A stretch of DNA of 64,000 nt from Cryptomeria japonica. Taxonomy: Eukaryota; Streptophyta; Pinopsida; Cupressales; Cupressaceae. Positions 23,548-36,800 of this stretch are shown here, in pieces. The notes beneath the pieces are model-generated. The model had not been told where the DNA came from. It ran no database searches and saw only the letters and a list, made by a program, of their open reading frames with translations. Made by a program: the position numbers and the translations under genes. The DNA lies in NCBI RefSeq assembly GCF_030272615.1, contig NC_081415.1:513201034-513265033 (forward strand), written 5' to 3'. Within the stretch, counting starts at the first letter, position 1, and every line of letters starts with the position of its first letter.

Positions 23548-24993
23548 ATGATGTTTTCAAAACTTGAATCAGGGTCCTATGCGGATACTCTTTTGGGTGG
23601 GAGCCCTACAAAGATTGGAAAAGCTTTTAATAATCCATCTCCTCCTGCTACCTATGTGATTAGTGAGAATAAAGTTAAGGTTTTAGATGTGTAAGTTAAT
23701 ACGCCCATTGCTGAACTTAGTCTCTCCCTAGCAGGCAAGTTCTTGACCTTTCAACCCTCTTTAGAACTCGTGAAAAAGTGGGTGTTCTATAATTGGAAGT
23801 TGAAAGGAAGTGTTTCTTCTAATGCCATGGCCGGTGGGATTTACCTCTTCATCTTCACAAACCAAGATGACCTGGCTAGTGTTCTCACGAGTGGGCATTG
23901 GGTCTTCGGGTCTTGAAACTATCTCTCTCTATGCAAATGGAAACCAAACCTTGACCCCTAAACAGATTTGGGTGTAGTTACCCCTACTTGGATTCATCTT
24001 CCAGGGCTCCCCCTAGAATTGTAGAATGTGGAAATTCTCAAGGGAGTTGCGAATTATTTTGGCAAATTCTTCATTATTGATAGCATAACACAAAGTAGAT
24101 CTAAGATTCTGTTTTCCTAGGTCTATGTGAATGTTTCTACTAGTACTGTCTTGCCTACCAAGATTACCTTGCTATCCAGGCTTGGTTCTTGGGTTCTGTA
24201 GATTGAATATGAAAATGTGAAAGCTTTATGTCAAGGTTGTGGCAGATATAGTCACTTGAGCTCTTCCTACAAGAAGAGTAACAACCAAATACCTCATCAA
24301 CCTAACAACTCTGAGAAGGTTAGGAAGGAAACTACTAACATGGCTAAATCCAAGTTGGTGATTTCTTCCCCTATCAAGAATGCTACTTTGAATGAGGAGA
24401 TTGTTACCAATCTTCTAAAAGATAAAAAGAAGTGTATTTATAACCTTAAGGCTTACACATTTGTTAGTGAGATGCATGTGGAGGATCCTGCTCCTCCTCC
24501 CACTAGTCTGGAACCTCTCACGAGGGTTTCCCCTGGTGTGAGTGAGATGTTCATTGATATTTTTCAACCGGGTGGGAAGGGACTATGCTCAATGGAGTTG
24601 AAGGAGGATGAGATTATCTCTAATGAAGTTTTTCTACCCAACTCTCCATGTGAGGTGGAGCTTTCCTAGAAAATCTTGTTGGTAACTACTAAAATGAAGA
24701 CCCTCGATGGCTTTGGTAACCTCAAGGAAAACCTGCAAATATTGGGATTCTTTGCTACCCCCCTGCCAGCTAAATCTAAGCTCTGGTTTGCTGAGGAAGA
24801 AAAAGATGATAAAGGGTGGGAAGAAGTTCCAATCAAGAACAAGAAGAAGAAAAAATCAGATGTAGGCGGAAAAAACAAGATGGTTAGACCAACTAACAAA
24901 TATTCTAGAAAGAAGGATGTAGATTAGAAGGTGGCAATAGGTAAATAGTCAACCCTCGAAGGTATCCATAAAAACAAGAAAAAGAAGACCTAA
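23548..24993 (+). pseudogene. LINE ORF1, DUF4283-like plus zinc knuckle
   Basis: A single frame runs from ATG 23548 (MMFSKLESGSYADTLLGG) to a TAA at 24991-24993 (481 codons), with scattered stops. Several sit at expected Trp or Gln positions. The N-terminal half shows the plant L1 ORF1 pattern: FLTFQPSLELVKKWVF, GGIYLFIFTNQDDLASVL, SGHWVFGS, TPTWIHLPGLPLEL, and KGVANYFGKFF followed by VYVNVSTSTVLPTKITL. A zinc knuckle with its last Cys changed follows (CQGCGRYSHLSSSY, near 24232-24273). The C-terminus is Lys-rich. The protein would bind LINE RNA as a chaperone. No frameshift is evident, so decay is mainly by point changes. Confidence 0.8.
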
Positions 24994-25059
24994 TCCCCTG
25001 CGGATTGTTCTCCTCTCTATTTAGGTAAGAAGGGAGTTTTTTTTTTGCTATTTGTGTTA

Positions 25060-25850
25060 ATTATTATTATCTCTTGAAATGTTATGGGCTTGAATAGCCC
25101 AATAAAACAACATATGCTTAAGTGTAAACTTATGGAATAAAAAGTGGATATTCTTATGATACAAGAAACCAAAATTAACAAGGATAACATCTAGAAGGCC
25201 ATTAACACTTTTTGGCCCTTTGCTGACTTCCTGAATAGTTACTCTATTGGTGCTTTGGGGGGAAGAGCCACCCTCTGGAATCCTACCCTTTTTGAAGGAA
25301 ATCTGGTTTTCTTTTAAAAAAATTACCTAATTGTTAAAATCAAGGATATCAAGTCCAATCTACAGTGGTATCTCATCAATGTTTATGCCCCGAATGCTTA
25401 TGCTTGATTATGGAACTTCATTACCAATCATATTGATAATAAAATTGATGAGTTATGGATAGTTTCTAGAGATTTTAACTCCCCTCTATTCCCCTCAGAG
25501 AAAGCTAGTGGGATTGAGGATTTCTCAGATAGCATATCTAAGGTGGATGAGTTTATATCCTCTTCTTGGTTATTGGATATCCCTCTCATTAGGTCTAAGT
25601 TCACTTGGACGAATAGAAGGTTTGGGGATCGGTTGATTCAGGTCAAGTTAGATAGAGTGTTGATCTCTTCCAACTGAAACTGCCTCAATTCCTTCTCTCT
25701 CTGGTCCTCTCCTCGATCAGGGTTTGATCATAACACTATCCTTTTAAGGTTGTATGAGCTTGGGAACCATAAATTCTATCCTTTCAGTTATGAGATGATG
25801 TGGGCCCAACACAAGGAATTTAGTACATGCTGGTTGATAAATGATGGAAT
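25060..25850 (+). pseudogene. LINE ORF2, endonuclease part
   Basis: An apurinic-type endonuclease is recognisable: IS-stop-NVMGLNSP (ISWN expected), KVDILMIQETKI with the catalytic Gln-Glu-Thr, GGRATLWN, YAPN, DFNSP, and KFTWTNRR...RLIQVKLDRVLIS near the end. The stop after IS is TGA where TGG is expected. Several other stops occur. The frame is cut at 25850 by element B and resumes at 33843. Confidence 0.8.
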
Positions 25851-26992
25851 TGTTAGGCCCAATATGGAAAGCTAATGTACTGAGAGGGGAGGGGTGAATT
25901 AGTACTTCAAAAAATTTCTTCAATAATAACTTTACTGTTATGCATAAACCAAATAGTGCAGTAACATAATATAAAGCTAAAACAAATAGATAACAATCAT
26001 ACATGATTCACTCCATAACACATATATTTTGGTTACGTAAAAAATCTTGATTAGAGAGAAAAACTGTGGTGGGGATGGCACCCACAACTTCACTACTGCA
26101 ATAATAATGAGTTCTTGGTTAGAGCTACATGTTTAGCTATTTTTCATAGCTTACCCTGTTAGGAGTAACAAGATCTGTTAGATCTACCTTGCTAAATGAT
26201 TTTACAACACTTAATCTAAATGCTGCACCTGGTTAGAGGCTTTACAATTTATAGACTTGATTAGAGTCTTTTACCCTGTTAAAGGTTTCTCTTACAACTT
26301 CAAAATATTACAATACATCATTACAAATATATGCAACTTTAAATTTGGAATGTTATAACAGATAATATGTGCTCAGAATAGATTACCTTGCTTATAGCAT
26401 ACCTCGGTAACCCATATAGTAACTCGTTAAACCCTTCTATTTACTCTGTTCTTTGACTATTCTCTGAAAACCTTCTCGGTGACCTCTGTGTCTCTGTAAC
26501 AGTCTTCTTACACTCATGCACACACTTTTTTTTAATTCTTAACTCATGCTGTATAAATAGATCTCTTATGTCAGTGATCCATTCATTGCTTTGATCTTAC
26601 AAATATGTTTTATTGAATGAATAACCATGCAAGATATTTCATTGGTTAGATGACCTCAAAATCATACACAATCTTTAAGTGCAATTTCCAATGTGATAAC
26701 GGTTCTGTGTGGCTCGATCTTGTAACACGTTTTCATATGTATGTCCAAGTTCAATGAATCTAGTAACATGTTTCACTCAGTGTATATCAACTTGGTGTGT
26801 CATCTTTGCTGCTCGGTAGACATGGAATGATACTCTGTAGATAGCTTGGTGTAAACTACGCTTTGATACTACTTTCTTCTGCAACCGACTTAGACTATGC
26901 ATACCGACTAAATATCTCGGTAGTAGTAACTGACTAGAGTATATAGAATAACTTTGAACATAAAACTAATGGCAACTTGATAAGTAGTAACA
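25851..26992 (-). repeat. 3' LTR of element B
   Basis: 1,142 bp, starting (plus strand) TGTTAGGCCC and ending AAGTAGTAACA. It pairs with 32701-33842 and matches both element A LTRs. Confidence 0.93.
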
Positions 26993-27008
26993 ATCTCACC
27001 TTTCGACA
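26993..27008 (-). promoter_or_regulatory. altered polypurine tract of element B
   Basis: The plus strand reads AATCTCACCTTTCGAC, where element A has AATCTCCCCTTTTGAC. Two changes interrupt the purine run. The second motif copy at about 27344-27360 (actccccctttttgac) is intact. Confidence 0.7.
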
Positions 27009-27371
27009 TTAGTTGAGATGTTTGATAAAAACTACTTTCAAAGTTATAAGTCAATAATCTATATACTTGCAAAATTTGACTATACTGATAGTATATACAA
27101 TAGTGAATGAAATAATATATCCAGATATACTCCCCTTATCGATATACTATACAAAACTCTGATTTCACATGCTCGGTGATCAATGTTCTGTGTGCTACTC
27201 TTGATCTTTGCTTACTATCATGTTCACTGCTCGGTTCACTGCTCTTGGATACTCTGCTTGCTCTGCTTGTTATACTCCCCTTGTATTCTATACTCCTTTT
27301 GTTTGATACTTAGAATACTATATCACTCGCCCAATACTGTATTACTCCCCCTTTTTGACAAACATCAAGAC

Positions 27372-30300
27372 TTAATTACCATTCGGGGGTGGTAACTGAT
27401 CAAAAATGGATTTGTACTTGGTCCGTGCTTTGGTGAGAGTGATAGAGAGTGCATTTTTTACACTATCCATTAAAGAATTATGTGCTTGAATATCAGCTAA
27501 TAATGATATTAAGCCATCTAGAGTGCTTCCCTCTTGTGTAGTAGATAGGGAGGTGGCTCAGTTGATCTGTTCTTGGACAGATGAAAGATGAGGAAGGAAT
27601 AATGTCTGAAGTGTCATTATGTCCATCTTGATCTTGTGTTCTTAATTTCTTAGGTCCAATTGTTGAGTCATGAGCTATTGTAGCTTTGAATAAAAATTCT
27701 GAATTGAATTTGGCTCTGTGGTCAACTTATTTGAGAGATTAGTGATCTCTTTGTCAACTGCCTCTGTTTTATTTTTAATGTCTTTAATGAATAAAGAAAA
27801 TGTGCAGAGTTTCTAAAATAAATAAAGAATGTGCTTTAGTTGAGGAGTCAACTCAGCAATAAATTTGGCAAGTTTAACTTTGCCAATAGCTATAGCTTTC
27901 TGTACCTCTTCTATCATTTTTGCAGTGAGCTCTTTGTCTTTTAGCTTGCTCAAATACTCCGATGCATCGACTCCAGATGTCTCTATCTTTGTTAGGAGTT
28001 CATCTAGTTGAGTGTGGATGGCTACATCAGTTGACAATGTAGCTTCAGGTAGCATATCTATTAAGAGTCCTTTCACCTTCTGAAGTACCTTATTTTTCTT
28101 TTGAATGGCCAACTGCTTCTCTTTTTTGGCCTTTGCTTTGCATAGTTCACCGAAATCAATGAGTGCTTGCCCCTTTAATTTTGATATGTCTACATTGGGC
28201 AACACTATTGGTTTTGACAAATCAACTTTAAAACTATGCTTTTTCATCTTCTTTTCTTTACCTTTTACCGATAGAACTAAGACAATGGTTTGTGAGGCTT
28301 GATGACCCTCGGTAGGTTGCTCGGTAGAGGCAACACTTTGATCAGTTTCTTTAGCCTCTATAGAGTCCTTTAGTGTCTCGATACTCAGTGTCTTAGTTGC
28401 AACATTCTCAGTGCTAGAAGGTGCTTGAGATGTCTGTTCTTGAGTAGTACCTTCTCCTGTTCTAGACTTGTGACCTTCGGTGCCTTGCTCTATGTCATGA
28501 GAGGTTTTGGTTGAGACAGGTTGCTTGACTGGTGGATAAGGCTGAACTTGTTCCAAGACTGATTCACTAGATACAAGTTTTGCATATGCATTGCCTTCCA
28601 TCATTTCCTGTTCCGGTGCCTCTGTATCCATGACATGTTCATCTATTTGAATGGTGTTAACAGGGGCTTGCTCGGTAACATCAGGATCTTGATCGGTGAC
28701 ATCAACAATTTCAATTTTAGCTTGCTCACCAACATCCTTGATTTTAAAGATTTCCTGCCACTTTGCTTTTGTCTCATTTTCAACTTCAATATATAGCCCA
28801 TTCATCAGTTTTAAGGCTCTCTATTTGACATGAAACTTTGAGTTGTAGTTTGTCATATGTTCTTTTATTTCAGCTACTGACATGTCAGGAAATAGATGAG
28901 CTAGACTTTTTTCTCTGATATGTTTCTCCAAGTCCATTGCATACTTCCACCTATTATCAATATGCAAGTAAAGTTCATTCGGAAGTGACTTAGCTAGTTC
29001 CAATGGAGCTAATCGGGATTTTAGAAGTGTGCAAATGACAACTTCTTCAATTTGTCTCTTCTCATCATTATTTCTGGTTTCATACTTTACATATCTGAAT
29101 GATCCAAATCCTCCATATTCTTTTAGATTAGCACAAAAGTTTTCAACACTATGTACATTTACCTTCTTGCTTTTGACAATCTAAAATTTGCTTGCATCCT
29201 CTGATTCGGTATCACTAGACTCTTTTGCCAAAATGAGTCTCCGAGTAGATTTCTTGTAGGTCTTTGTTACCTTGGGAACAATAACACTCTTTGTTTTCTT
29301 ACTCAGTGAAGCTTCAGATGCTCTAGTGTTAGGTCACTTTGGAGGTGGAGTCGGTGAGGCCTTTGATGTGTCTTGTTTCTTTCTCTTCAATACTTTTCCC
29401 TTAGGCAATTCAGTGCTTAGTGTTATTGCTACCTCTTGGGCTTCAGATTCATCTTCAGTAATGGCAATGGTGCCTTTGATAGGTGTAGAGGAAGAGTCTT
29501 CTCTGAATTTCTTTGATAATGCCTTTATCATCTTTGTTGCCTTTCTTGTAGCTTTGGGTACTACAATGCTCATTTTTACCTTTTCCTTCACTTCCTTATA
29601 GGTTCCATACCTTAGCTCAGTAGCATGCCTCAATAATGTAAGAAATGCATCAATTTACTATTGTGTGATGTCAAGATCAATCTCGTAACCCATAGGTGAC
29701 AAGGATTAAGTTCTCAGTTCAACAAAATTCACATAATAGTAATCAATGTCAACTTCAAAACATATGTCATTTTTGTATTTCTCCACTAGTTGGGGTGGAA
29801 TCCGGTACCTGTTATGCATTTTCTCTTGAAATTTACTAAATTAGTCATCCATAATATCATTGAAATTATCACATAACTTTTTGATGAAGTCATTAATCTG
29901 ATGGGTGATTGGTCGGTGTAGTTCCCAAACAACTTTACCAGTTGATGGAAAGAATTTTTCAAAATAGAAAAACATGCATACAAGTAATGATCCAAACTTT
30001 AGTGTATTAGCCGAGTTGTTCTTCTTCGGCTTCCTGACGGTGTTCAAATTCTCAAACAGTTTCTTCAGCAACACCTCACATAGATCAATTTTCATTCCCT
30101 TTTTCACAATTTTGTATGCCAAGTCTACTACTACACATGGTACATTGTTTTCCCTTGATGATTGGAAGAAATAGTAACCTATAGCTCTAATGGAAAATTT
30201 TAGTTCTTCATCTGTGACATTATTCAATTTCAATCCTCTACAATATGATTCCACTCGAGTTAAACTAATCAATTCCTTCTGTGATATCATCTTTTGGGCT

Positions 30301-30734
30301 CGGGCATGATCATAAATGCGGTAACTGATAATCAGATGAATGATTTCCTTGGTAATCTTAAATGGTTGCTCTTCTAGCCACATGAAATCATCGCGAACTC
30401 TTCTTAGAACAAACTTGACCCACTGGGGTTTGAACACATGGGGATAGGTTAGGGCTTCAGTCAATCCCTTGATCTTGATGTGTTGATACTTGGTGTTTAA
30501 TTTACCATCGGTACACAGCTCATCATAGGTGTCTTTTATTTCAACATTACCGAGTTCTTCAACATGACATTTGGTGAAGAATCTCACATCTTTGACTAAC
30601 AACACTCTATCCGGGATGAGTGAAAAAGAGGTTTTGTCATCCAATTCAGATGCAACTTTGGGAGTCAAAGAATATTTTAGTGAGGGTTTCTCTACATTCT
30701 TGACAGCAATGGGATCTTGGATCTTAGGTGCCAT
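27372..30734 (-). pseudogene. ORF2 of element B, unknown function, about 1,120 codons
   Basis: A single frame runs from ATG 30734 (MAPKIQDPIAVKNVEKPSL) to a TAA at 27372-27374, with about ten stops and no frameshift. It is collinear with ORF2 of element A throughout; the first 297 residues are uninterrupted. The N-terminal region contains FMWLEEQPFKITKEIIHLII and AYKIVKKGMKIDLCEVLLKK. It continues with a basic linker (KKSTRRLILAKESSDTESED), a helical block, a Thr/Gln-rich low-complexity stretch and a C-terminal coiled coil. No retrotransposon enzyme is present. Keeping one frame over 3.3 kb in two independent insertions suggests it was coding when each inserted. Function unknown. Confidence 0.87.
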
Positions 30735-31286
30735 TTTAGATTTCAGATAAAATCTAACAAAGGATCCTTAGGGTTTTAGGATTTCAAACGACTGACGCTT
30801 TATACCTAGTAGATAATGGCAACTAGATATGATCGGTAAATCAGCTTAACAATGCATTGAGTTTGATGTAAATACCTTGAATTTACTTTGTAGGAGGTTT
30901 TGATCACCTTAGATTCTCTTTTCTCTGCTCTCTCGAAAACTTAGTAAGTGAAAATGACTATGAAAATGCTTTTAAGTACACAATATACCTTATCGGGCTC
31001 TGTGCAGGTTAGGTCAAAAATATTAAATGCTCTCGGTTTCACTTTAACTTTCTTTCCTTTTTCTACTTTAACCGAGTAACCAAACTTCCTTCATTCACCG
31101 ACTAGACAGGTTTCCTATATTCACCGACTTGACAATTTTCCTATATAGTGCTTTAAAAGACTTTGATAGAGTTTCAAACTTTACTATTACATCTTAATTA
31201 TGCATATTTTGAATTAAGTACATAATAAAATAGGAACCATTAAGATTTATCCTTGAGAGAATGCAGTCCCTTCATACCTTTACCGA

Positions 31287-32638
31287 TTAATTTGGAATAG
31301 GAGCATGTAACTTGGTAGGTAAGGTGCTCTCTTCATTTGACACAATTTCCTTCTTTTTCCAAATCATCTTTAATTTTTCTTTTATTTCCTCAGTGTCTTT
31401 TCTAGGTTGATCTCTGCAATCTCCAGCCAATTGTCCAATTTTGTGACAATGAAAACATGCCATACCAGGATTTATCCATGATCTTCAGTTGTTCATTCCA
31501 AACCTTATAAAATAGTTGGCACTTATATGTCCATATCTTCCACAACATTCACACCATATCCTTGTATTGTAATCCCATGGTACTATAGAATACTGTTAGT
31601 AAGGATCTGTGTGAGTTCGGTAACCTCTAGCATTTGCTCGGTGTGCATACCACATATAGTTCTTTTGCTTAAACCAACACTTCTCAATACTATGTCCATA
31701 TCTATTGCAATTTTTACAAAACCCTTTGAATTTTGCCTTCTGATAATTGTTTACAGACTTTGTCCTACATTGATTAGATATGTGACCATATTTATTGCAA
31801 TTGTAACAATAACCATTGGACTTAGTGACATTCGGTTGCTTACCTTTTCTGATTTGGCACATGTTGGCAGTGTGACCTTGATTTCCACAGTAGTTGCAAA
31901 TAGACTTCTTTCTTTTGATGTTGTTCTTGTTTCCAGCTTGCTTTGATCATTCTCCTCTCTCGGTAGTATGAATTCTATTTTTGGTAGAGTCTTTTCCTTT
32001 GTAACCGAATCCTGCATCCTTGCTGGGTCCTCTTGTATTCAGTTGCTCATCCAACATCTTTGATGCTTCATAACTCTTCTTCAGTGTTTCTTTGGATTTC
32101 TTCTTTGTTTTAAGTTCATCGATCAACCTTGACACTTCAAGTTTGAATGCTTGATTCTCATCATCCTTCAGAATTGCTTCATGATGTGCATAACCTTGTT
32201 GATCTGACACATTTTGTTGAATTCCAGTCATCTTTGTGATTTCATCATTCTTATCAGATACTAAGGCTTCAAGTTGTTGTTTCTCTCTTTCTAGATTTCT
32301 TACTTTATCCTTGGCTGTCCTCAGTGCATCAAGATTTTCAGTCATCTGTGTGCTAAAATGTTCATGTTCTTTTTTCATTGCTTTTAGTTGATTAGCCAGT
32401 GCTTTGTTCTTTTCTCTCAATACTCCAAAAATTGCTTCATTTTCTTTAGATATACTATTCTCAGATGATGTCTCAATTTTTTCCACTAACTCTTGAGAGT
32501 CCTACAAATCATCAAATAATCTTCTTCTCACTTTCAAAGATTTTGCATTTGCCTTTGCATGTCTGCAATCACTTGATTAGCATGATCGAGTTCTTCTTAC
32601 AGATACACAATCCTCCAAGATTGTTTATAGCCTTCCAT
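31287..32638 (-). pseudogene. gag of element B
   Basis: Homologue of element A gag. ATG is at 32638 (MEGYKQSWRIVYL). A one-base deletion near 32543, where element A has one more T, shifts the frame. A stop replaces Leu at 31944-31946. Knuckles CNYCGNQGHTANMC, CYNCNKYGHISNQC and CKNCNRYGHSIEKC are intact, so this copy shows the ancestral knuckle number better than A. It ends at a TAA at 31287-31289. Confidence 0.83.
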
Positions 32639-32686
32639 TGATAAGATCTTTCTCTTTAGGCAGTTAAACCTTTTTCCAAGATTCAA

Positions 32687-32698
32687 GCTCGGATACCA
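32687..32698 (-). promoter_or_regulatory. primer binding site of element B
   Basis: The minus strand reads TGGTATCCGAGC, one base off the TGGTATCAGAGC of element A. It lies two bases from the LTR. Confidence 0.85.
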
Positions 32699-32700
32699 AT

Positions 32701-33842
32701 TGTTAGGCCCAATATGGAAAGCTAATGTACTGAGAGGGGAGGGATGAATCAGTACTTCAGAACTTTTCTTATATAATAACTTTACTGTTATGCATAAACC
32801 GAATAGTGCAGTAACATAATATAAAGCTAAAACAAATAGATAACAATCATACATGATTCACTCCATAACACATATATTTTGGTTACGCAGAAACTCTTGG
32901 TTAGAGAGAAATACTGTGGTGGGGATGGCACCCACAACTTCACTACTGCATTAATAAAGAGTGCTCGGTTAGAGCTACATGTTTAGCTATTTCTGATAGC
33001 ATACCCTGTTAGGAGTAACAAGATCTATTAGATCTACCTTGCTAAAGGATTTTACAATACTTAATCTAAATGTTGCACCTGGTTAGAGGCTTTACAATTT
33101 ATAGACTTGATTAGAGTCTTTTACCTTGTTAAAGGTTTCTCTTACAACTTCAAAATATTACAATAAATCATTACAAATATTTACAACTTTACATCTGGAA
33201 TGTTATAGCAAATTCTATGTGCTTAGAATAGATTACCTTGCTTATAGCATACCTCGGTAACCCATATAGTAACTCGGTAAACCCTTCTGTTTAGTCTATT
33301 CTTTGACTGTTCTCTGAAAACCTTTTCAGTGACCTTTGTGTCTCTGTAACAGCCTTCTTACACGCATGCACACACTTTTTTTTTATTCGTAACTCATGCT
33401 GTATAAATAGATCTCTTATGTCGGTGATCCATTCATTACTTTGATCTTACAAATATGTTCTATCGAATGAATAACCATGCAAGATATTTCATTGGTTCGA
33501 TGACCTCAAAATCATACACAATCTTTAAGTGCAATTTCCAATGTGATAATGGTTCTATGTACCTCGACCTTGTAACACATTTTCATATGTATGTCCAGGT
33601 TCAATGAATCTGGTAACATGTTTCACTTGGTGTATATCAACTCGGTGTGTCATCTTTGCTGCTCGGTAGACATGGAATGATAATTGGTTGACATCTTGGT
33701 GTAAACTACGCTCTGAGACTACTTTCTTCTGTAACCGACTTAGACTATGCATACCGACTAAATATCTCGATAGTAGTAACTGACTAGAGTATATAGAATA
33801 ACTTTGAACATAAAACTAATGGCAACTTGATAAGTAGTAACA
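32701..33842 (-). repeat. 5' LTR of element B
   Basis: 1,142 bp, the partner of 25851-26992. It is the same length, with scattered substitutions. Confidence 0.93.
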
Positions 33843-36800
33843 AGAATACCCCTATTTTGGGCACCCCCTTGTTTAAAATTACTCAAAAGCTCAAAATCCT
33901 AAAAGAGAAAGTTAAAGGATGGAACCAATACTCATTTGGTAACATCTTTGACCAAAAAAGAGCATCATAAATGGTTTATGTGTGATTCAAACTAAAATGG
34001 AAGAGAGAACCGATAATGAGGAAGAGTTTAAAGAAGAAATGGACTTGAGAAACCAATGGCTCATACTTAATAGAAAAGAAGAAGTGTTTTGGAAATAGAA
34101 GTCAAGGTTACAATGGCTCAAGGAGGGGGACAAGAACACTAAGTTCTTCCACCGATCTACTTGGAATCATAGAAGCTAGAATAGAATAAGGAAACTCCTA
34201 AGAGAAGATGGATATATGGTGAAGAATAAAGATGATATGGATGCCTTATTCATTGAATCTCCAAGTCTAAACATTCCCATGAACCAGGGTTGCGGTCAGG
34301 ATCAGAACAATATTTTTAATGTCACCCCAAAGATTATTGGGGACACTGATCTTCTTCATCTCAATAAAAGAGTGGCTTTGCAAGAGGTGAAGACTTCTTT
34401 GTTTTCCTTTGCCCGTTGTAAGCCCCTTGGTCCAGATGGGTGTCCTTCGGCCTTCTTTCAAGATCATTGGGATATCCTAGGAAGTGACATCTTTAGTGAT
34501 GTTAGAGACTTCTTTAGAACATGTAAACTTATTAAACAGATAAATGCAACTTTTATAGCTCTAATTCTGAAAAATGATAATGTTGTTTCAACTAAATATT
34601 TTAGACCCATTAGTTTATGCTATACTAATTACAAAGTTATCTCTAAAGTTATGGTCAATAGAATGAAACCCCTGTTAGATAAAATGATCTCTAGTAATTG
34701 GAAAGGGTTTGTGGAAGGAAGACATATTATAGATGCAGTCATTGTGGCACATGGACTCATTCATTTTATGGAAAACAACAAAAAACCTGCTATGGTCTTA
34801 AAATTGGATATCTCCAAGGCTTATGATAGAGTGTCTTGGGAGTTCCTTCTTGAAGTCCTTAGGAGATTAGGGTTTAAAGGTATATTCTTAGGAATTATAG
34901 AACAACGTGTTTGTACTCTGAACTTCTCTATTCTCCTAAATGGATGTCCTAAGGGATAATTCTCTTGTGAAAAAGGTCTGAGACAGGATGACCTCCTCTC
35001 CCCCTATCTATTTATTATTTTTGTTGAACTATTGGGAAGAAATATAGAAAAAATCAGAAGAGAGAGAGAGCTCCCTCAAAGGCTTCAAGGTGACCACCAC
35101 CCTAAACCCCATTACTCACCAATAATTTTTGGAGAATCTTTTGTCTCGGAGGAAAAGTTATGGAAAAAAACCTTAGACAACTATGCTTCAATTTCAGGAC
35201 AGTATATAAACTTTGTCAAAAGCAAACTATTCTTTATGAATGTCAACTCTAGCCTTCAAGCTAAAATATCCTCTATCCTTGGAGCTGTCAAGCTGCTACC
35301 TTCTCAGATTCCTATCTTGGGTTCCCCCTCATCTCCAAACACCCTTCTCTGAACTTTTGGAACAACATGCTTGAAATATTCCAAAAGAAATTGGATGGCT
35401 GCAAAGCAAAGCTCCTTAGTATGGCAGGAAAATTACAACTTGTCAAGTCCTGTTTGAAGAATATATTCATCTACTACATCTCTCTGTTCAAAATGTCAGG
35501 CTATATTGCTGATAAGATAGAGAGGATTCAAAAAAGGTTTCTATGGGTTGGCACTATAGAAATAAGTAGACTTTCCTTGGTTGCTTGGGAAAATGTTTGT
35601 AAACCCTAGAAGTGTGGAGGGTTGGGTGTAAGGAAAATCAAGTCCTTTAACACAACCCTCATCACCAGAATTGGTTGGCAATTAGCTAAAGCACAAAAAT
35701 ATTGGACTGGCATATTTAAAGCTAAATACTTTCCTAGCTAGAGTGGGGATAATTTCTTCAATCAGATGGATCTCCCTGCTAGTTCTACTATCTGGAATTA
35801 TGTGGCTAAAACCATAAATGAGATCAAAAGAAATGGAAAGATATTAACATGAAATGGTATAAAGACTAACTTTTGGAAGGACAATTGTTTGCACAATTTT
35901 CCCCTAGATCATATCCCACAATTCAGGAATATCAAGCAATTCTTAAGAAGTCACTGTGGAAATAATGTTCGTGACTACATAATCTGGAACATGGATTGTG
36001 CTTCTTGGAAAGATTTGAATACATTGGATTCCTCCTGGTTGAATGTTCATCCCACTAGTAAAAATCAGCTTTTGCTCAAGGCTTTTGAACTCTCCGCTCT
36101 TCTGCCAAACTGCTCCCTTTACTATCCCTTGGTGGAAGATGAGTGGATTTGGAAACCTAATGCCTCAAGGAATTTCATGGTAAGATCAGCTTACCAAAAT
36201 TTGGAAGAAGACACTACTGAAGACGTTAATTGGAAAACTATTTGGATCAAGGGTCTCATCTTGACAATCAATTGTTTCAGGTGGTCTACGACCCATGGAA
36301 GGATCCTCACAATTGACAATTTGAATAGATGAGGATTCTTTATTGCTAACAGATGTGATCTCTACCAAAAGGAAATGGAAATTATTGAACACATATTTCT
36401 TCATTGTGTTTATGCCCAAGAAATTTGGGAAGAGGTTCTTATCAAGCTAAAAGCTACCTAGACTCAACCTAGAAATATGAAAGACTTTATAGAAGCTTGG
36501 CATTTATCTCCTTACTCGCACCCGGTGGCAAAAAGTACTTGGTATCAAACTCCCCAATTCTTGGCATGGAATATCTAGAAGGAATAGATCAATAGTGTCT
36601 TCAGAGAAGAAAGGAGAAGTAGTAGGATCCTTGCAACCATCATAATCCACCAAATTAAAGAAAATGTTAATGCCCAACCCTCAGCTTCTCCCAAAATTTA
36701 CCCCTCCTTCTTGGACCTCGGGCTAAGACAAGTATGGGGGATTCGTCAAAATTATTTAGAGCTTAACTGGCAGAATATGTTACTAAGAAAGACCTGCTCT

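Larger units (their letters stand above)
23405..25850 (+). mobile_element. L1-type LINE, 5' part
   Basis: A G-rich leader (23419-23443) is followed by ORF1 (23548-24993) and the start of ORF2 with endonuclease (25060-25850). Element B cuts it at 25851, and the rest continues at 33843. The exact 5' end and the target duplication were not found. Confidence 0.8.
25851..33842 (-). mobile_element. element B: second copy of the element A family
   Basis: Minus orientation: 5' LTR 32701-33842, primer site 32687-32698, gag 31287-32638, ORF2 27372-30734, purine tract 26993-27008, 3' LTR 25851-26992. Both LTRs are 1,142 bp. The flanks are GGAAT (25846-25850) and AGAAT (33843-33847), again a 4/5 duplication differing by a transition. 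It inserted into the LINE between endonuclease and reverse transcriptase. Confidence 0.92.
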
